Part shown: piece after piece, positions 18,009 to 27,493 of the stretch | Layout of the letters: each line of letters starts with the position of its first letter | Numbering within the stretch: the first letter of the stretch is position 1 | Source of the DNA: Comamonas sp. BIGb0152 | GTDB lineage: Bacteria; Pseudomonadota; Gammaproteobacteria; Burkholderiales; Burkholderiaceae_C | NCBI RefSeq assembly: GCF_024809975.1 | Contig: NZ_JANUDY010000011.1 | Span: forward strand, 62,001-126,000 | Reading direction: 5' to 3' | DNA length: 64,000 nucleotides | Translations under genes and position numbers: made by a program | The notes under the pieces: generated by a model | What the model was told of the DNA's origin: nothing | Database searches by the model: none | Seen by the model: only the letters and a program-made list of their open reading frames with translations

Positions 18009-20894
18009 TCAACCGGTGTTGCGCAGTGCCGCCGCAATGCCGTTGATGGAGATATGGATACCGGTTTTTACCCGCTCATTGTCCTCGCCATTGCGCCAGC
18101 GCCGGATCAGCTCGACCTGCAGATGGTGCAAAGGATCGATGTAGGGGAAGCGGTGGCGGATCGAACGCTCCAGCGCCGGGTTGTTGGCCAGGCGATTGGC
18201 CTCGCCGGTGATCAGGGCCAGTGCCTCGGCGGTGCTCTTCCACTCCACCTCGATGGACTGGAACACGCGCTTGCGCAAACGGGTGTCTGCCACCAGCTCG
18301 CTGTAGCGCAGCGCCAGCGCCATATCGCTCTTGGCCAGCACCATGTCCATGTTGGACAGGAGGGTGCGGAAAAACGGCCACTGGCGGTACATCTTCTGCA
18401 GCAAGGCCCATTGCTGCTTGGCGGTCTTGCCCTCCTGGTTCACAAAGGCCTGCACGGCCGAGCCAAAGCCGTACCAGCCCGGCAAGGTCAGGCGGCACTG
18501 GCCCCAGCTAAAGCCCCAAGGAATGGCGCGCAAATCCTCGATGCGCTGGCTGGCCTTGCGCGATGCGGGACGCGAGCCGATGTTCAGCTCAGCAATCTCG
18601 CGGATCGGGGTGGAGCTGAAAAAGTAGCTCTCAAAGCCCTTGGTGCCATAGACCAGATCGCGGTAGGCCGACATGCTGGCCGCAGACAAGTCAGCGGCCG
18701 CCTCCAAAAACGCCTGGCTGGCGGGCTTGGTGGGCTGCAGCAAGGTGGCTTCCAAGGTGGCAGCCACCAGGGTTTCCAGGTTGCGCCGGCCAATCTCGGG
18801 GTTGGCGTACTTGGAGGCAATGACTTCGCCCTGCTCGGTGAGGCGAATCTGGCCACGCACGGTGCCTGGCGGCTGGGCCAGAATCGCCTGGTAGCTGGGG
18901 CCGCCCCCGCGCCCCACCGTGCCGCCCCGGCCATGGAACAGGCGCAGCTGCACCGGATTGGGCTGGCTCAGCTCGTCAAACAAGGCTACCAGCGCCAGCT
19001 CGGCCTGGTACAGCTCCCAGTTGCTGGTGAAGATGCCGCCATCCTTGTTGCTGTCGCTGTAGCCCAGCATGATGTCCTGCTCGGCACCGCTGCGCTGGAT
19101 CAGCGCGGCAATATGGGGCAGCGCATAGTACTCGCGCATGATGCTGGCCGCATGGCGCAGGTCGTCAATGGTCTCGAACAAGGGGCTGACGATCAAGGTA
19201 GCGCGCGACTGGCCATCGTTGATCCGGCCATTGAGCAGCCCCACCTCTTTTTGCAGCAGCAGCACTTCGAGCAGGTCGCTCACCGATTCGGTGTGGCTGA
19301 TGATGTAGTGGCGGATGGCTTCGTGGCCATAGAGCTGCACCGACAGGCGCGCGCGCTCAAAGATCGCCATCTCGCTTTGGCAGCGCTCGCTGTAGGCGGC
19401 GCCCACCACCCGCAGCGGGCGGGCATCGCTCAGCAGCAGCAGCAGCAGCTCGCGCTTGGCCGCTTCGTTCAGCTGGCTGTAGTCGGCCTGCAGCCCAGCC
19501 GTGGCCAGCAGCTCGGCAACCACCGCCTCGTGCTGGTCTGAGCTTTGGCGCAGATCGACGGTGGCCAGATGGAAACCAAACACCTGCACCGCACGGATCA
19601 GCGGTGACAGGCGCTGCTCGACCAGCGCGCGGCCATGGTTGTCGCGCAGCGAGTCCTCGATGACGCGCAGATCGGCCAGGAACTCTTCGCTGGTGGCATA
19701 GGGGTTTTGCGGTGCCACGGCGTGGCGGGCCGCTTCACCGCCACTGAGGTTTTTCAAGGTGGCGGCCAGGCGCGCATACACGCCGATCAGCGCGCGGCGG
19801 TAGGGCTCGTCCTCGCGGTGCTGGCTGGTATCGGGCGAGCGCGCTGCCAGCGCCTGCAAGGCGGCGGTATTGCCCGCCAGGCGCTGGGACATCGACAGCT
19901 CGCCGCCCAGGTAGTGCACCTCGGTCAGGTAGTGGCGCAGCACCAGGTCGGACTGGCGGCGCAGGGCTTCCTGCAGGCTCTTGGCGGTGACATTGGGGTT
20001 GCCATCGCGGTCGCCCCCAATCCACTGGCCCATGCGCAAAAAGGTGGCCAGGTCGCGCTCGCCCAGCTCACGCTCCAGCGCGGCGTAGAGCTTGGGGATC
20101 TCGGTGAGGAAGGTGGCCTGGTAGTAGCTCAGCGCGTTGTCAATCTCGTCCTCGACGGTGAGCTTGGAGTAGCGCAGCAAACGCGTCTGCCACAGCTGGG
20201 TGACCTGGGCGCTCAGCTGCAGCTCGTTGTCGGCCAGCTGGCGCGGGGTCAGGGTGTCCTTGCTGCTGTTGAAGAGCTGGGCGCGCTGGGCGATGTCATC
20301 ACGCGCCACCAGCAAGGCGGCAATCGCGCGCTCGGCATCCAGAATGCTCTTGCGCTGCACCTCGGTGGGGTGGGCGGTGAGCACCGGCGAGATCAGGCTG
20401 TGCGCCAGGGTCTGGGCCACCGCCTTGACGGGAATGCCCGCCCAGCGCAGGCGTGCCAACGCCACCTCAATGCTGCCCTCTTGCGTGTTGCCGGCGCGCT
20501 CGTGGATCTCGCGGCGGCGGATATGGTGGCGGTCTTCGGCCAGGTTGGCCAGGTGCGAGAAATAGGTGAAGGCGCGGATCACGCTGACCGTCTGGTCGCC
20601 CGACAAGCCCTTGAGCAAGGATTTGAGCGATTTCTCCGCATCCTGGTCGTCATTGCGGCGGTAGGCCACCGACAGCTGGCGCACCTGCTCAATCAGATCG
20701 AACGCGGCCTGGCCTTCCTGCTCGCGAATGACATCGCCCAGAATCCGGCCCAAAAGCCGGATGTCGTCCATCAAGGGCTGGTCCTTGTCCGCGCGGCGGG
20801 CAAGGGCCTGGGTGGCGGCGGGGCCGCTCGCCTTGGTTTTGCGCGCCGGGGGTTTGGTGACTGCGGAAGTGTCTTTTTTGCTGGCAGTGGTCAT
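18009..20894 (-). CDS. ppc: Phosphoenolpyruvate carboxylase
   Basis: The 961-residue enzyme converts PEP and bicarbonate to oxaloacetate, refilling the TCA cycle. Catalytic signatures are [12 protein letters not shown], the loop [14 protein letters not shown], and [11 protein letters not shown]. The C-terminus ends ALRNTG, matching the family end (QNTG). The ATG at 20894 ([14 protein letters not shown]) is chosen over an unconserved upstream start. The basic, Ala/Lys-rich first 40 residues are longer than in E. coli. It is divergent from hemC with a 171-bp gap. Confidence 0.97.
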   Translation of the reverse strand: MTTASKKDTSAVTKPPARKTKASGPAATQALARRADKDQPLMDDIRLLGRILGDVIREQEGQAAFDLIEQVRQLSVAYRRNDDQDAEKSLKSLLKGLSGDQTVSVIRAFTYFSHLANLAEDRHHIRRREIHERAGNTQEGSIEVALARLRWAGIPVKAVAQTLAHSLISPVLTAHPTEVQRKSILDAERAIAALLVARDDIAQRAQLFNSSKDTLTPRQLADNELQLSAQVTQLWQTRLLRYSKLTVEDEIDNALSYYQATFLTEIPKLYAALERELGERDLATFLRMGQWIGGDRDGNPNVTAKSLQEALRRQSDLVLRHYLTEVHYLGGELSMSQRLAGNTAALQALAARSPDTSQHREDEPYRRALIGVYARLAATLKNLSGGEAARHAVAPQNPYATSEEFLADLRVIEDSLRDNHGRALVEQRLSPLIRAVQVFGFHLATVDLRQSSDQHEAVVAELLATAGLQADYSQLNEAAKRELLLLLLSDARPLRVVGAAYSERCQSEMAIFERARLSVQLYGHEAIRHYIISHTESVSDLLEVLLLQKEVGLLNGRINDGQSRATLIVSPLFETIDDLRHAASIMREYYALPHIAALIQRSGAEQDIMLGYSDSNKDGGIFTSNWELYQAELALVALFDELSQPNPVQLRLFHGRGGTVGRGGGPSYQAILAQPPGTVRGQIRLTEQGEVIASKYANPEIGRRNLETLVAATLEATLLQPTKPASQAFLEAAADLSAASMSAYRDLVYGTKGFESYFFSSTPIREIAELNIGSRPASRKASQRIEDLRAIPWGFSWGQCRLTLPGWYGFGSAVQAFVNQEGKTAKQQWALLQKMYRQWPFFRTLLSNMDMVLAKSDMALALRYSELVADTRLRKRVFQSIEVEWKSTAEALALITGEANRLANNPALERSIRHRFPYIDPLHHLQVELIRRWRNGEDNERVKTGIHISINGIAAALRNTG

Positions 20895-21065
20895 GGGCGA
20901 AGGGCAAAGTAGCAAAGGGGCTGAACGATTGATGCCGCTCAATGTCGCACTGCGCCAACAGCGGCGCTGCACATGCTAGCATCAGCCGCCTGTTGTGAAC
21001 CGCTTGTTGACCACGTAAGGTGTCTGGCCGTCTGAAGGGCCGGGTCTGGCGTGGCCCCTTATTCC

Positions 21066-21986
21066 ATGAGCTCCTTGTCCCTGACCATCGCCACGCGCGA
21101 AAGCCAGCTTGCCCTGTGGCAGGCTGAACATGTGCAACATATCCTGCAGCGCCTGGGCCACCAGGTCCAGCTGCTGGGCATGACCACCTTGGGCGACCAG
21201 ATCCTGGACCGCACCCTGTCCAAAGTGGGCGGCAAGGGCCTGTTTGTCAAAGAGCTGGAGACCGCGCTGGAGACGGGCCGCGCCGACCTGGCCGTGCATT
21301 CGCTCAAGGATGTGCCCATGGAGCTGCCCCCGGGTTTTGCGCTGGCAGCCGTGCTCGAACGCGAGGACCCGCGTGATGCCTGGGTCTCCAACCACTACGC
21401 CAGCCTGCAGGATCTGCCCCAAGGCGCCGTGGTCGGCACCTCCAGCCTGCGCCGCCAGGTGCTGCTGCGCGCGCTGCGGCCTGATCTGGATATCCAGCCG
21501 CTGCGCGGCAATGTCAACACCCGGCTGCGCAAGCTTGACGAAGGCCAGTACGACGGCATTGTGCTGGCCGCCGCCGGCCTCAAGCGCCTGGCGCTGGAGG
21601 CGCGCATCCGCCATGCCTTCGAGACCGACACCATGCTGCCCGCTGCCGGCCAAGGCGCGCTGGGCATTGAAGTGCGCAGCGACCGCCAAGACCTGCTGGA
21701 CCTGTTTGCCAACCTGGCCCATGGCCGCACCTGGCAGACCGTGACGGCCGAGCGCGCCGTCAGCCGCTGCATGGGTGGCAGCTGCTCGATGCCGCTGGCG
21801 GCACACGGCGAATGGCAAGATGGCGGGCTGTGGCTGCGTGCCGCCTGGGGCGATGAGGCCAACCCGGCTGCGCCGCTGGTTTGTGCCCAAGCACGCGCCC
21901 CCGTCACCGACCTCGCCAGCGCCGATGCGCTGGGCCAGCACGTGGCCTTGCTGCTGCAGCAAGCCGGTGCGCAGGTGCGCCGCTGA
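21066..21986 (+). CDS. hemC: Hydroxymethylbilane synthase (porphobilinogen deaminase)
   Basis: The 306-residue enzyme joins four porphobilinogens into hydroxymethylbilane. Key elements are [13 protein letters not shown], the catalytic Asp82 region [11 protein letters not shown], and the dipyrromethane-cofactor Cys240 in [10 protein letters not shown]. The ATG at 21066 fits the family start. It leads a hemC-hemD-hemX-hemY run. Two Cys flank GG here, and C240 aligns with E. coli C242. Confidence 0.96.
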   Translation: MSSLSLTIATRESQLALWQAEHVQHILQRLGHQVQLLGMTTLGDQILDRTLSKVGGKGLFVKELETALETGRADLAVHSLKDVPMELPPGFALAAVLEREDPRDAWVSNHYASLQDLPQGAVVGTSSLRRQVLLRALRPDLDIQPLRGNVNTRLRKLDEGQYDGIVLAAAGLKRLALEARIRHAFETDTMLPAAGQGALGIEVRSDRQDLLDLFANLAHGRTWQTVTAERAVSRCMGGSCSMPLAAHGEWQDGGLWLRAAWGDEANPAAPLVCAQARAPVTDLASADALGQHVALLLQQAGAQVRR

Positions 21987-22000
21987 GGCAGCCACCCGCC

Positions 22001-22837
22001 ATGGGCCACCACAGCCGCACCCTCATCATCACCCGCCCACAGCCCGAAGCGGCGGACTGGGTGGCCCAACTGGGCGCACGGGGGCTGGCGGCACAGGCCC
22101 TGCCCTTGATCGAGATTGCAGCCGCTGAGACCCCTGCCCACCAAGCGGCCAGCGCGCAGGCCCGCCAGCACTGGCAGCACTATGGCGCGCTGATGCTGGT
22201 GAGCGCCAATGCCGCACGGTTTTTTCTGACCCCCCCGCTGGTGCAGGCCCTGGGCCAGCAGCCGCGCAGCGCCCCCCACACCCGGCTTTGGTGCCCGGGC
22301 CCGGGCACGGCGCAGGCGGCACGGGCGCTGGGCGTACCCGCCGATCTGATCGACCAACCCGCCGCCGATGCCCCGCAGTTCGACTCCGAATCGCTGTGGA
22401 CCGAGGTGGCGAGCCAGGCACCGGCCATGGCCGGCCTGGGCAAGCGCGTGCTGGTGGTGCGCGGCGCCAGCGCCAACACCCCCGTCGACCAGCTGCTCCA
22501 AGGCTCAGGCCGCGAATGGCTGGCCCAGCAGCTGCAGGCGGCCGGCGTCGCCGTGGATTTTGTCGGCGTCTACGAGCGCCGCGCGCCCGCTTGGACGGCT
22601 GCGCAACTCGCCCAGGCGGCGCAGGCGCTAGCCGACGGCAGCATCTGGCTGTTCAGCAGCTCGGAGGCAGTGATGCATTTACGCAACAAATTCAGCGCCA
22701 CCGAGCTGGGCCAGGCCCATGCCCTCTGCACCCATGCGCGCATTGCCCAAGCGGCCCGGGCTGCGGGCTTTGTCTACGTCAAACAATGTCGGCCAGCCCT
22801 GGCAGACGTTGTAGCGTCGTTAGAATCGGGCCTATGA
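22001..22837 (+). CDS. hemD: Uroporphyrinogen-III synthase
   Basis: The 278-residue cytoplasmic protein has the weakly conserved two-lobed HemD pattern: an N-terminal TLIITRPQPEAADWV, ALMLVSANAARFF in the middle, VLVVRGA at about 150 and a C-terminal WLFSSSEAVMHL. It closes hydroxymethylbilane with inversion of ring D. It starts 14 bp after hemC, and its TGA overlaps the ATG of hemX (ATGA). Confidence 0.9.
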   Translation: MGHHSRTLIITRPQPEAADWVAQLGARGLAAQALPLIEIAAAETPAHQAASAQARQHWQHYGALMLVSANAARFFLTPPLVQALGQQPRSAPHTRLWCPGPGTAQAARALGVPADLIDQPAADAPQFDSESLWTEVASQAPAMAGLGKRVLVVRGASANTPVDQLLQGSGREWLAQQLQAAGVAVDFVGVYERRAPAWTAAQLAQAAQALADGSIWLFSSSEAVMHLRNKFSATELGQAHALCTHARIAQAARAAGFVYVKQCRPALADVVASLESGL

Positions 22838-23970
22838 CGCTGCCAGAGCACGCACCGAACCCCACGCCAGTCCACCCGGCATCCGCCGCCAGCCCGATCC
22901 ACCCGGCTGGCAGCCGCATGCCGCAAGCCTGGGTCTGGACGTCGGTCGCACTGGGCATCGCGGCCACCATCGCGGTGGTCAGCGCCGTCATGCTTTGGCA
23001 ACGGCTCAACAACATCCAGCAGCAACTGGCACTGCAAAGTGCCGACTCTCGTGGCCAGGCGGTAGAAGCCCGCACCCTGGCCCGCCAGGCCGAGGATGTC
23101 TCGCGCGATACCGCATCGCGCATGTCCGTCATGGAGGCGCGCGTGGGCGAAGTGGCCCTGCAGCGTGGCCAGCTCGAAGAGCTGGTGCACAGCCTCTCGC
23201 GCAACCGCGACGACACCATGGTGGGCGACATCGAAAGCGCCATCCGCTTTGCCATGCAGCAAAGCCAGCTCAGCGGCAGCCCCGACCCACTGGTCAGCGC
23301 CCTCAAGATCGCACAGCAGCGCGTGACCGTCTCCGCCCAGCCGCGCCTGGCACCGCTGCAGCGCGCCATCGCCCGTGATCTGGACCGGATCGCTGCGAGC
23401 AAATCACTCGACACCGCCGGGCTGCTGGCCCGCATGGATGATTTGATGCGCCAGGTCGATGATCTGCCGCTGCAAAACGATGTGCTCGATAAAAACGCAC
23501 GCCGCAGCACGCCCGCCCGCAGCCGAGGCGACCAGCCTGCGGCCGCAGCAGCAACGGCCAATGCCAATGCCGCAGCGGACGACAGTGCGGCCCCGAGTTG
23601 GTGGCTCTCCGCGCTGTCCACCGCCTGGAGCGTGGTGCATGAAGAGGCCCGCAGCCTGGTGCGCGTGCGCCGCATTGATTACCCCGACGCCGCCCTGCTT
23701 TCGCCCACCCAGGCCTTTTTTGTGCGCGAGAACCTCAAGCTGCGCATCATGAATGCCCGCATGTCCTTGCTGGGGCGGCAAATGACCGCCTCGCGCAACG
23801 ACTTGGCATCCGCCGCCGATACGGTGCACAAGTACTTCGATACCACCTCGCGCCGAGGCCAGCAGGCCGCCCAGCAGCTGATCGGGCTGCAGCAGGCCAT
23901 GCAGGATGTGGAAGTGCCGCGCGCCAACGACACCCTGGCCGCCTTGGTCACTGCAGCGGCAGGGCGCTAA
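22834..23970 (+). CDS. hemX: HemX-like membrane protein (uroporphyrinogen operon)
   Basis: The 378-residue protein has a Pro/His-rich cytoplasmic leader and one transmembrane helix (about 35-57, WVWTSVALGIAATIAVVSAV). A long periplasmic coiled-coil-like region follows. The C-terminal part has the HemX-family pattern DYPDAALLSPTQAFFVRENL and LRIMNARMSLLGRQ. No methyltransferase motifs are present despite the historical name. It is thought to organise tetrapyrrole enzymes. It is translationally coupled to hemD. Confidence 0.85.
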   Translation: MTLPEHAPNPTPVHPASAASPIHPAGSRMPQAWVWTSVALGIAATIAVVSAVMLWQRLNNIQQQLALQSADSRGQAVEARTLARQAEDVSRDTASRMSVMEARVGEVALQRGQLEELVHSLSRNRDDTMVGDIESAIRFAMQQSQLSGSPDPLVSALKIAQQRVTVSAQPRLAPLQRAIARDLDRIAASKSLDTAGLLARMDDLMRQVDDLPLQNDVLDKNARRSTPARSRGDQPAAAAATANANAAADDSAAPSWWLSALSTAWSVVHEEARSLVRVRRIDYPDAALLSPTQAFFVRENLKLRIMNARMSLLGRQMTASRNDLASAADTVHKYFDTTSRRGQQAAQQLIGLQQAMQDVEVPRANDTLAALVTAAAGR

Positions 23971-23973
23971 GCG

Positions 23974-25260
23974 ATGAGAGCCGCACTTTGGCTGATTGGC
24001 CTGTTTGCCGTGGCGGTGGCCGCTGCACTGTTTGCCGGCAGCAACCAGGGCAGCGTCACCCTGCACTGGCCGCCCTACCGCATCGATTTCTCGCTGAACA
24101 TGGTCGTCGTGCTGCTGCTGCTGGCCTTTGTGCTCATCTATGGGGCCTTGCGCGGTGTCAGCGCCATGTTTGAGCTGCCCCGCCAGGCCAAGCGCTGGCG
24201 TGTGCAGCAAAAAGAACGCGCCATGCACGGCGCAGCGCTGGACGCCGTGACCCAGCTGCAAGCGGGCCGCTTTGTGCGCGCCCGCAAGGCTGCGCTGTCA
24301 GCACTGGCGCAAGAGCAGGCCTTGCAGGACAGTGGCGCCGCCATTCCCCATGGCCTGCAATTGCGCGTGCTGGGCCATGTGCTGGCGGCCGAAAGCTCGC
24401 ACGCGCTGCAGGACCAGACCCAGCGCGACCAGCACTGGGAATCGGCCATGCAGGAAGCGGCCAGCGCCCCGGCCAGAAACATGCCCGAGCTGGCAGAAGG
24501 CACCCAGTTGCGCGCCGCCCAGTGGGCGCTGGACGACCACAACGCCCACAGCGCCATCGAGCAGCTCGCCGGCCTGCCCCAAGGCGCAGCGCGCCGCACC
24601 TTGGCGCTGCGCCTCAAGCTCAAGGCTGCGCGCCAGCTGCGCCAGGCTTTGACCGCGCTGGATACGGCCCGCCTGCTGGCCAAGCACCGGGCCTTTTCGG
24701 CCGCTGCGGCGCAGAGCATCATCAAGGGCCTGGCGATGGAGTTGATCAACGATGCCCATGACCCCGAGCAGCTGACGCAGGCCTGGCGCAACCTCGATAG
24801 CACCGAGCGCCAACTGCCTGAAGTCGGCATCCATGCGGCCCGCCGCCTGCAGCAGCTGGGCGGCAGCCCGCAGCAGATGCGCGAATGGCTGCTGCCCGCC
24901 TGGGAGCGCTACACCAATAGCAACAACGGACTGCCCAGCTTGCAGGCCGAGCGCCTGGTGCGCGTGCTCGAAGACAGCCTGGGCGAGCTCGATGCCAGCT
25001 GGCTGGCCCGCATCGAGGTGGCCCAGCAGCGGCGCCCGCACGACGCCTACCTGCAGTACCTGGCCGGCTGCGCCTGCCTGCAGCGCCAGCTGTGGGGCAA
25101 GGCCCAGCAGTGGCTGCAGCAGGCCGCACCCGCGCTGCAAGAGGAGGCCCTGCGCCGCCGCGCCTGGCAACACCTGGCCCGGCAGGCGGAGTTCCGGGGC
25201 GACAGTGCGGCAGCCGCGCTGGCCTGGAAGCAGGCCGCCTTGGCTGGCGATCTGCGCTGA
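23974..25260 (+). CDS. hemY: HemY-like protoheme biosynthesis protein (TPR, membrane)
   Basis: The 428-residue protein has two N-terminal transmembrane helices (about 3-22 and 43-62), then an alpha-helical TPR-like body. The HemY_N pattern LWLIGLFAVAVAAALFAGSN and VTLHWPPYRIDFSLN is clear. The start is 3 bp after the hemX stop, and it ends the hem operon. It is an inner-membrane scaffold of the heme pathway, distinct from the protoporphyrinogen oxidase also called HemY in Gram-positives. Confidence 0.88.
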   Translation: MRAALWLIGLFAVAVAAALFAGSNQGSVTLHWPPYRIDFSLNMVVVLLLLAFVLIYGALRGVSAMFELPRQAKRWRVQQKERAMHGAALDAVTQLQAGRFVRARKAALSALAQEQALQDSGAAIPHGLQLRVLGHVLAAESSHALQDQTQRDQHWESAMQEAASAPARNMPELAEGTQLRAAQWALDDHNAHSAIEQLAGLPQGAARRTLALRLKLKAARQLRQALTALDTARLLAKHRAFSAAAAQSIIKGLAMELINDAHDPEQLTQAWRNLDSTERQLPEVGIHAARRLQQLGGSPQQMREWLLPAWERYTNSNNGLPSLQAERLVRVLEDSLGELDASWLARIEVAQQRRPHDAYLQYLAGCACLQRQLWGKAQQWLQQAAPALQEEALRRRAWQHLARQAEFRGDSAAAALAWKQAALAGDLR

Positions 25261-25477
25261 GCCCTGCTCCGTGCGCGCAGCGCCTGCAGCCACGCGGCGC
25301 CATCCTACAGCGGCTGGGCATTTGCTTATGTGCATTGGTTCTGGAACTTGGCATGCCGCCGTCGATCAATTCAATTAATTTGAATTTCGCCATCAATTGC
25401 GCTGAACTTATGGCGCGCCACCTGCTCCTACACTCGCTTCAAACCTCACCGCTGCATCCATGGCTGCAGCGTTTTTT

Positions 25478-26041
25478 ATGGCTACCACGACCAATAACAC
25501 CCGCTACACCGGCACCGCCATTGCACTGCACTGGATTCTGGCCCTGGCCCTGATCGGCATCTTTGCCTTTGGCCTGTACATGACCAGCCTGCCTTTCTCG
25601 CCCACCAAGCTGAAGTATTTCAACTGGCACAAATGGGCAGGCATGACGATCTTGATTCTGTCGGCCCTGCGCATCTTGTGGCGCTTTACCCACCGCCCCC
25701 CGGCTTTGCCTGAGGCCACCGCGCGTGCCATGCCCGCCTGGCAGCATGTGGCCCACCACGGCGTACACCACCTGATGTATGCGCTGTTCTTTGCGGTGCC
25801 GCTGATGGGCTGGATCTACAGTTCGGCCGCCGGCTTCCCCATCGTGCTGTTTGGCGTCATTCCCCTGCCCGATCTGGTGAGTCGCAGCCCCGAGCTGGCA
25901 GAGACGCTCAAGCCCTGGCATGCTTATCTGGCTTACAGCTTGGCTGCTTTGGTGGTCATGCATGTGGCCGCCTTGCTCAAGCACCAGCTGATTGACCGTG
26001 ATGGCCTGCTCTCCCGCATGCTGCCCGGCCGCGTTTCCTAA
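25478..26041 (+). CDS. Cytochrome b561 family protein
   Basis: The 187-residue protein has four membrane helices with heme-ligand histidines in helix 1 (ALHWILAL, His18), after helix 1 (NWHKWAGM, His51), and later (HHGVHHLMYAL; VVMHVAALLKH). It should pass electrons between quinol and a periplasmic acceptor. ATG 25478 (MATTTNNTRYTGTAIALHW) matches the family start; an in-frame ATG at 25460 would add six residues. Two YceI genes follow on the same strand, a recurring association. Confidence 0.88.
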   Translation: MATTTNNTRYTGTAIALHWILALALIGIFAFGLYMTSLPFSPTKLKYFNWHKWAGMTILILSALRILWRFTHRPPALPEATARAMPAWQHVAHHGVHHLMYALFFAVPLMGWIYSSAAGFPIVLFGVIPLPDLVSRSPELAETLKPWHAYLAYSLAALVVMHVAALLKHQLIDRDGLLSRMLPGRVS

Positions 26042-26077
26042 TCAATGTGTTCCGTTTTTTTACTGGAGTCTGATCTG

Positions 26078-26653
26078 ATGTCCAAGCTCTCCCCCTCCGC
26101 GCTGATCGCCACCGCACTGGCTGCCGTCGCCTTTGCCTCCCCCGTGCTGGCCCAGCAAGCGCTGGTGCCCGCGCAAAGCGCCGTCAACTTCGAAGCCAAG
26201 CAAATGGGCGTGCCGATCAAGGGCCACTTCCAGAAGTTTGATGCCAAGATCGCCTTTGACGCAGCCAAGCCCGAGGCCAGCAAGATCCATTTCACGGTCG
26301 ATACCGGCAGCGCCACGATGGGCGTCAAGGAAACCGATGCCGAGCTGCCCAAGGCCGAGTGGTTCAATGCCGCCAAGTTCCCGCAAGCCACGTTTGACTC
26401 CACCGCCGTTAAGGCGCTGGGCGGCGGCAAGTTCCAGGTCGATGGCACCCTGACCATCAAGGGCAATGTCCAAAAGGTCAGCCTGCCCGTTACGCTGACC
26501 CAATCGGGCACGACCACTACCGCAGTGGGCACCCTGCCGCTCAAGCGTCTGACCTACGCCATTGGTGATGGCGACTGGAAGGACACCTCGATGGTGGCGG
26601 ATGAAGTGCAGGTGCAGTTCAAGCTGGCCCTGACCGGTGTCGGCAAGATCTAA
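26078..26653 (+). CDS. YceI-family periplasmic lipid-binding protein (first copy)
   Basis: The 191-residue protein has a Sec signal peptide ending near PVLAQQ (about residue 25), then a single YceI lipocalin-like beta-barrel: SAVNFEAKQMGVPIKGHFQKF, ATFDSTAVKALGGGKFQVDG and TLTIKGNVQKVSLPV. The family binds polyisoprenoid lipids such as ubiquinone in the periplasm. The start ATG has an ACTGGAG site. It lies 36 bp behind the b561 gene, so co-transcription is likely. Confidence 0.9.
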   Translation: MSKLSPSALIATALAAVAFASPVLAQQALVPAQSAVNFEAKQMGVPIKGHFQKFDAKIAFDAAKPEASKIHFTVDTGSATMGVKETDAELPKAEWFNAAKFPQATFDSTAVKALGGGKFQVDGTLTIKGNVQKVSLPVTLTQSGTTTTAVGTLPLKRLTYAIGDGDWKDTSMVADEVQVQFKLALTGVGKI

Positions 26654-26710
26654 GCCCTGTTTGTTTTCCCTGTTCTCAGCTCTTTCAACGCTTTTCCTAG
26701 GAGATTCCTG

Positions 26711-27286
26711 ATGCGCACTTCCCTGTTGGCCCTGGCCGCTGCTTCCCTGTTTGCCGGTGCTGTGCACGCGGCGCCAGCCACCTACGCGATCGACCCCACG
26801 CACACCTTTGCGACCTTTGAAATCGACCACAACGGCGCCAGCACCAACCGTGCCCGCTTCGACAAAAAAGAAGGCAGCTTGACCCTGGACCGCGCTGGCA
26901 AGACCGGCTCGGTGGACATCAGCATCGACATCGCCTCGGTCAACTCCGGCACGCCAGGCTTTGACAAGCACCTGCAAAGCAAGGACATCTTCAACGTGGC
27001 CGAGCACCCCAAGGCCCGTTTCCAGTCCACCAAGTTCGTGTTTGATGGCGACAAGCTGGCCTCCGTTGAAGGCAACATGACCTTGCTGGGCAAGACCCAA
27101 CCGGTCACCTTCAAGGCCAACAAGTTCAGCTGCTACCCCAACAAGATGCTGCAAGACCGCGAAGTCTGCGGTGGCGACTTTGAAACCACGTTTGACCGTA
27201 CCGCCTTCGGCCTGGACTATGGCGTGAACTGGGGCGCTGCCAAGAATGTGCGCCTGGTGGTGCAGATCGAAGCTGTGAAGCAATAA
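26711..27286 (+). CDS. YceI-family periplasmic protein (second copy)
   Basis: The 191-residue protein has a signal peptide (MRTSLLALAAASLFAGAVHA) and a YceI barrel: TYAIDPTHTFATFEIDHNG, FNVAEHPKARFQSTKFVF and GNMTLLGKTQPVTFKANKF. It keeps a Cys pair near residues 140 and 149 (NKFSCYPNK...REVCGG). It is only distantly similar to the first copy, so the pair is not a recent duplication. AGGAG precedes the ATG. A long terminator hairpin follows, ending the b561-yceI-yceI unit. Confidence 0.92.
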   Translation: MRTSLLALAAASLFAGAVHAAPATYAIDPTHTFATFEIDHNGASTNRARFDKKEGSLTLDRAGKTGSVDISIDIASVNSGTPGFDKHLQSKDIFNVAEHPKARFQSTKFVFDGDKLASVEGNMTLLGKTQPVTFKANKFSCYPNKMLQDREVCGGDFETTFDRTAFGLDYGVNWGAAKNVRLVVQIEAVKQ

Positions 27287-27301
27287 ACCCCCTGCATCGC
27301 A

Positions 27302-27343
27302 AAAACTGCCAGCGGCCGATTGACGGCAGCTGGCAGTTTTTTT
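27302..27343 (+). terminator. Rho-independent terminator after second yceI
   Basis: The 12-bp stem AAAACTGCCAGC/GCTGGCAGTTTT is followed by a T-run of seven. It starts 15 bp past the stop. Confidence 0.92.
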
Positions 27344-27493
27344 ATGCCCGCCGCTGGCGCTGGCGGCAAGCCCGGCAGCGGGCACAAGCCCACGCAGGGC
27401 GATCACGGCTGCAGGCGGGCTAAAATCAGCCTATTCATCCCAAGCTATCCAACGGCATCTCGATCTGTGGTGCCGTTTTCCATTGATCACACC

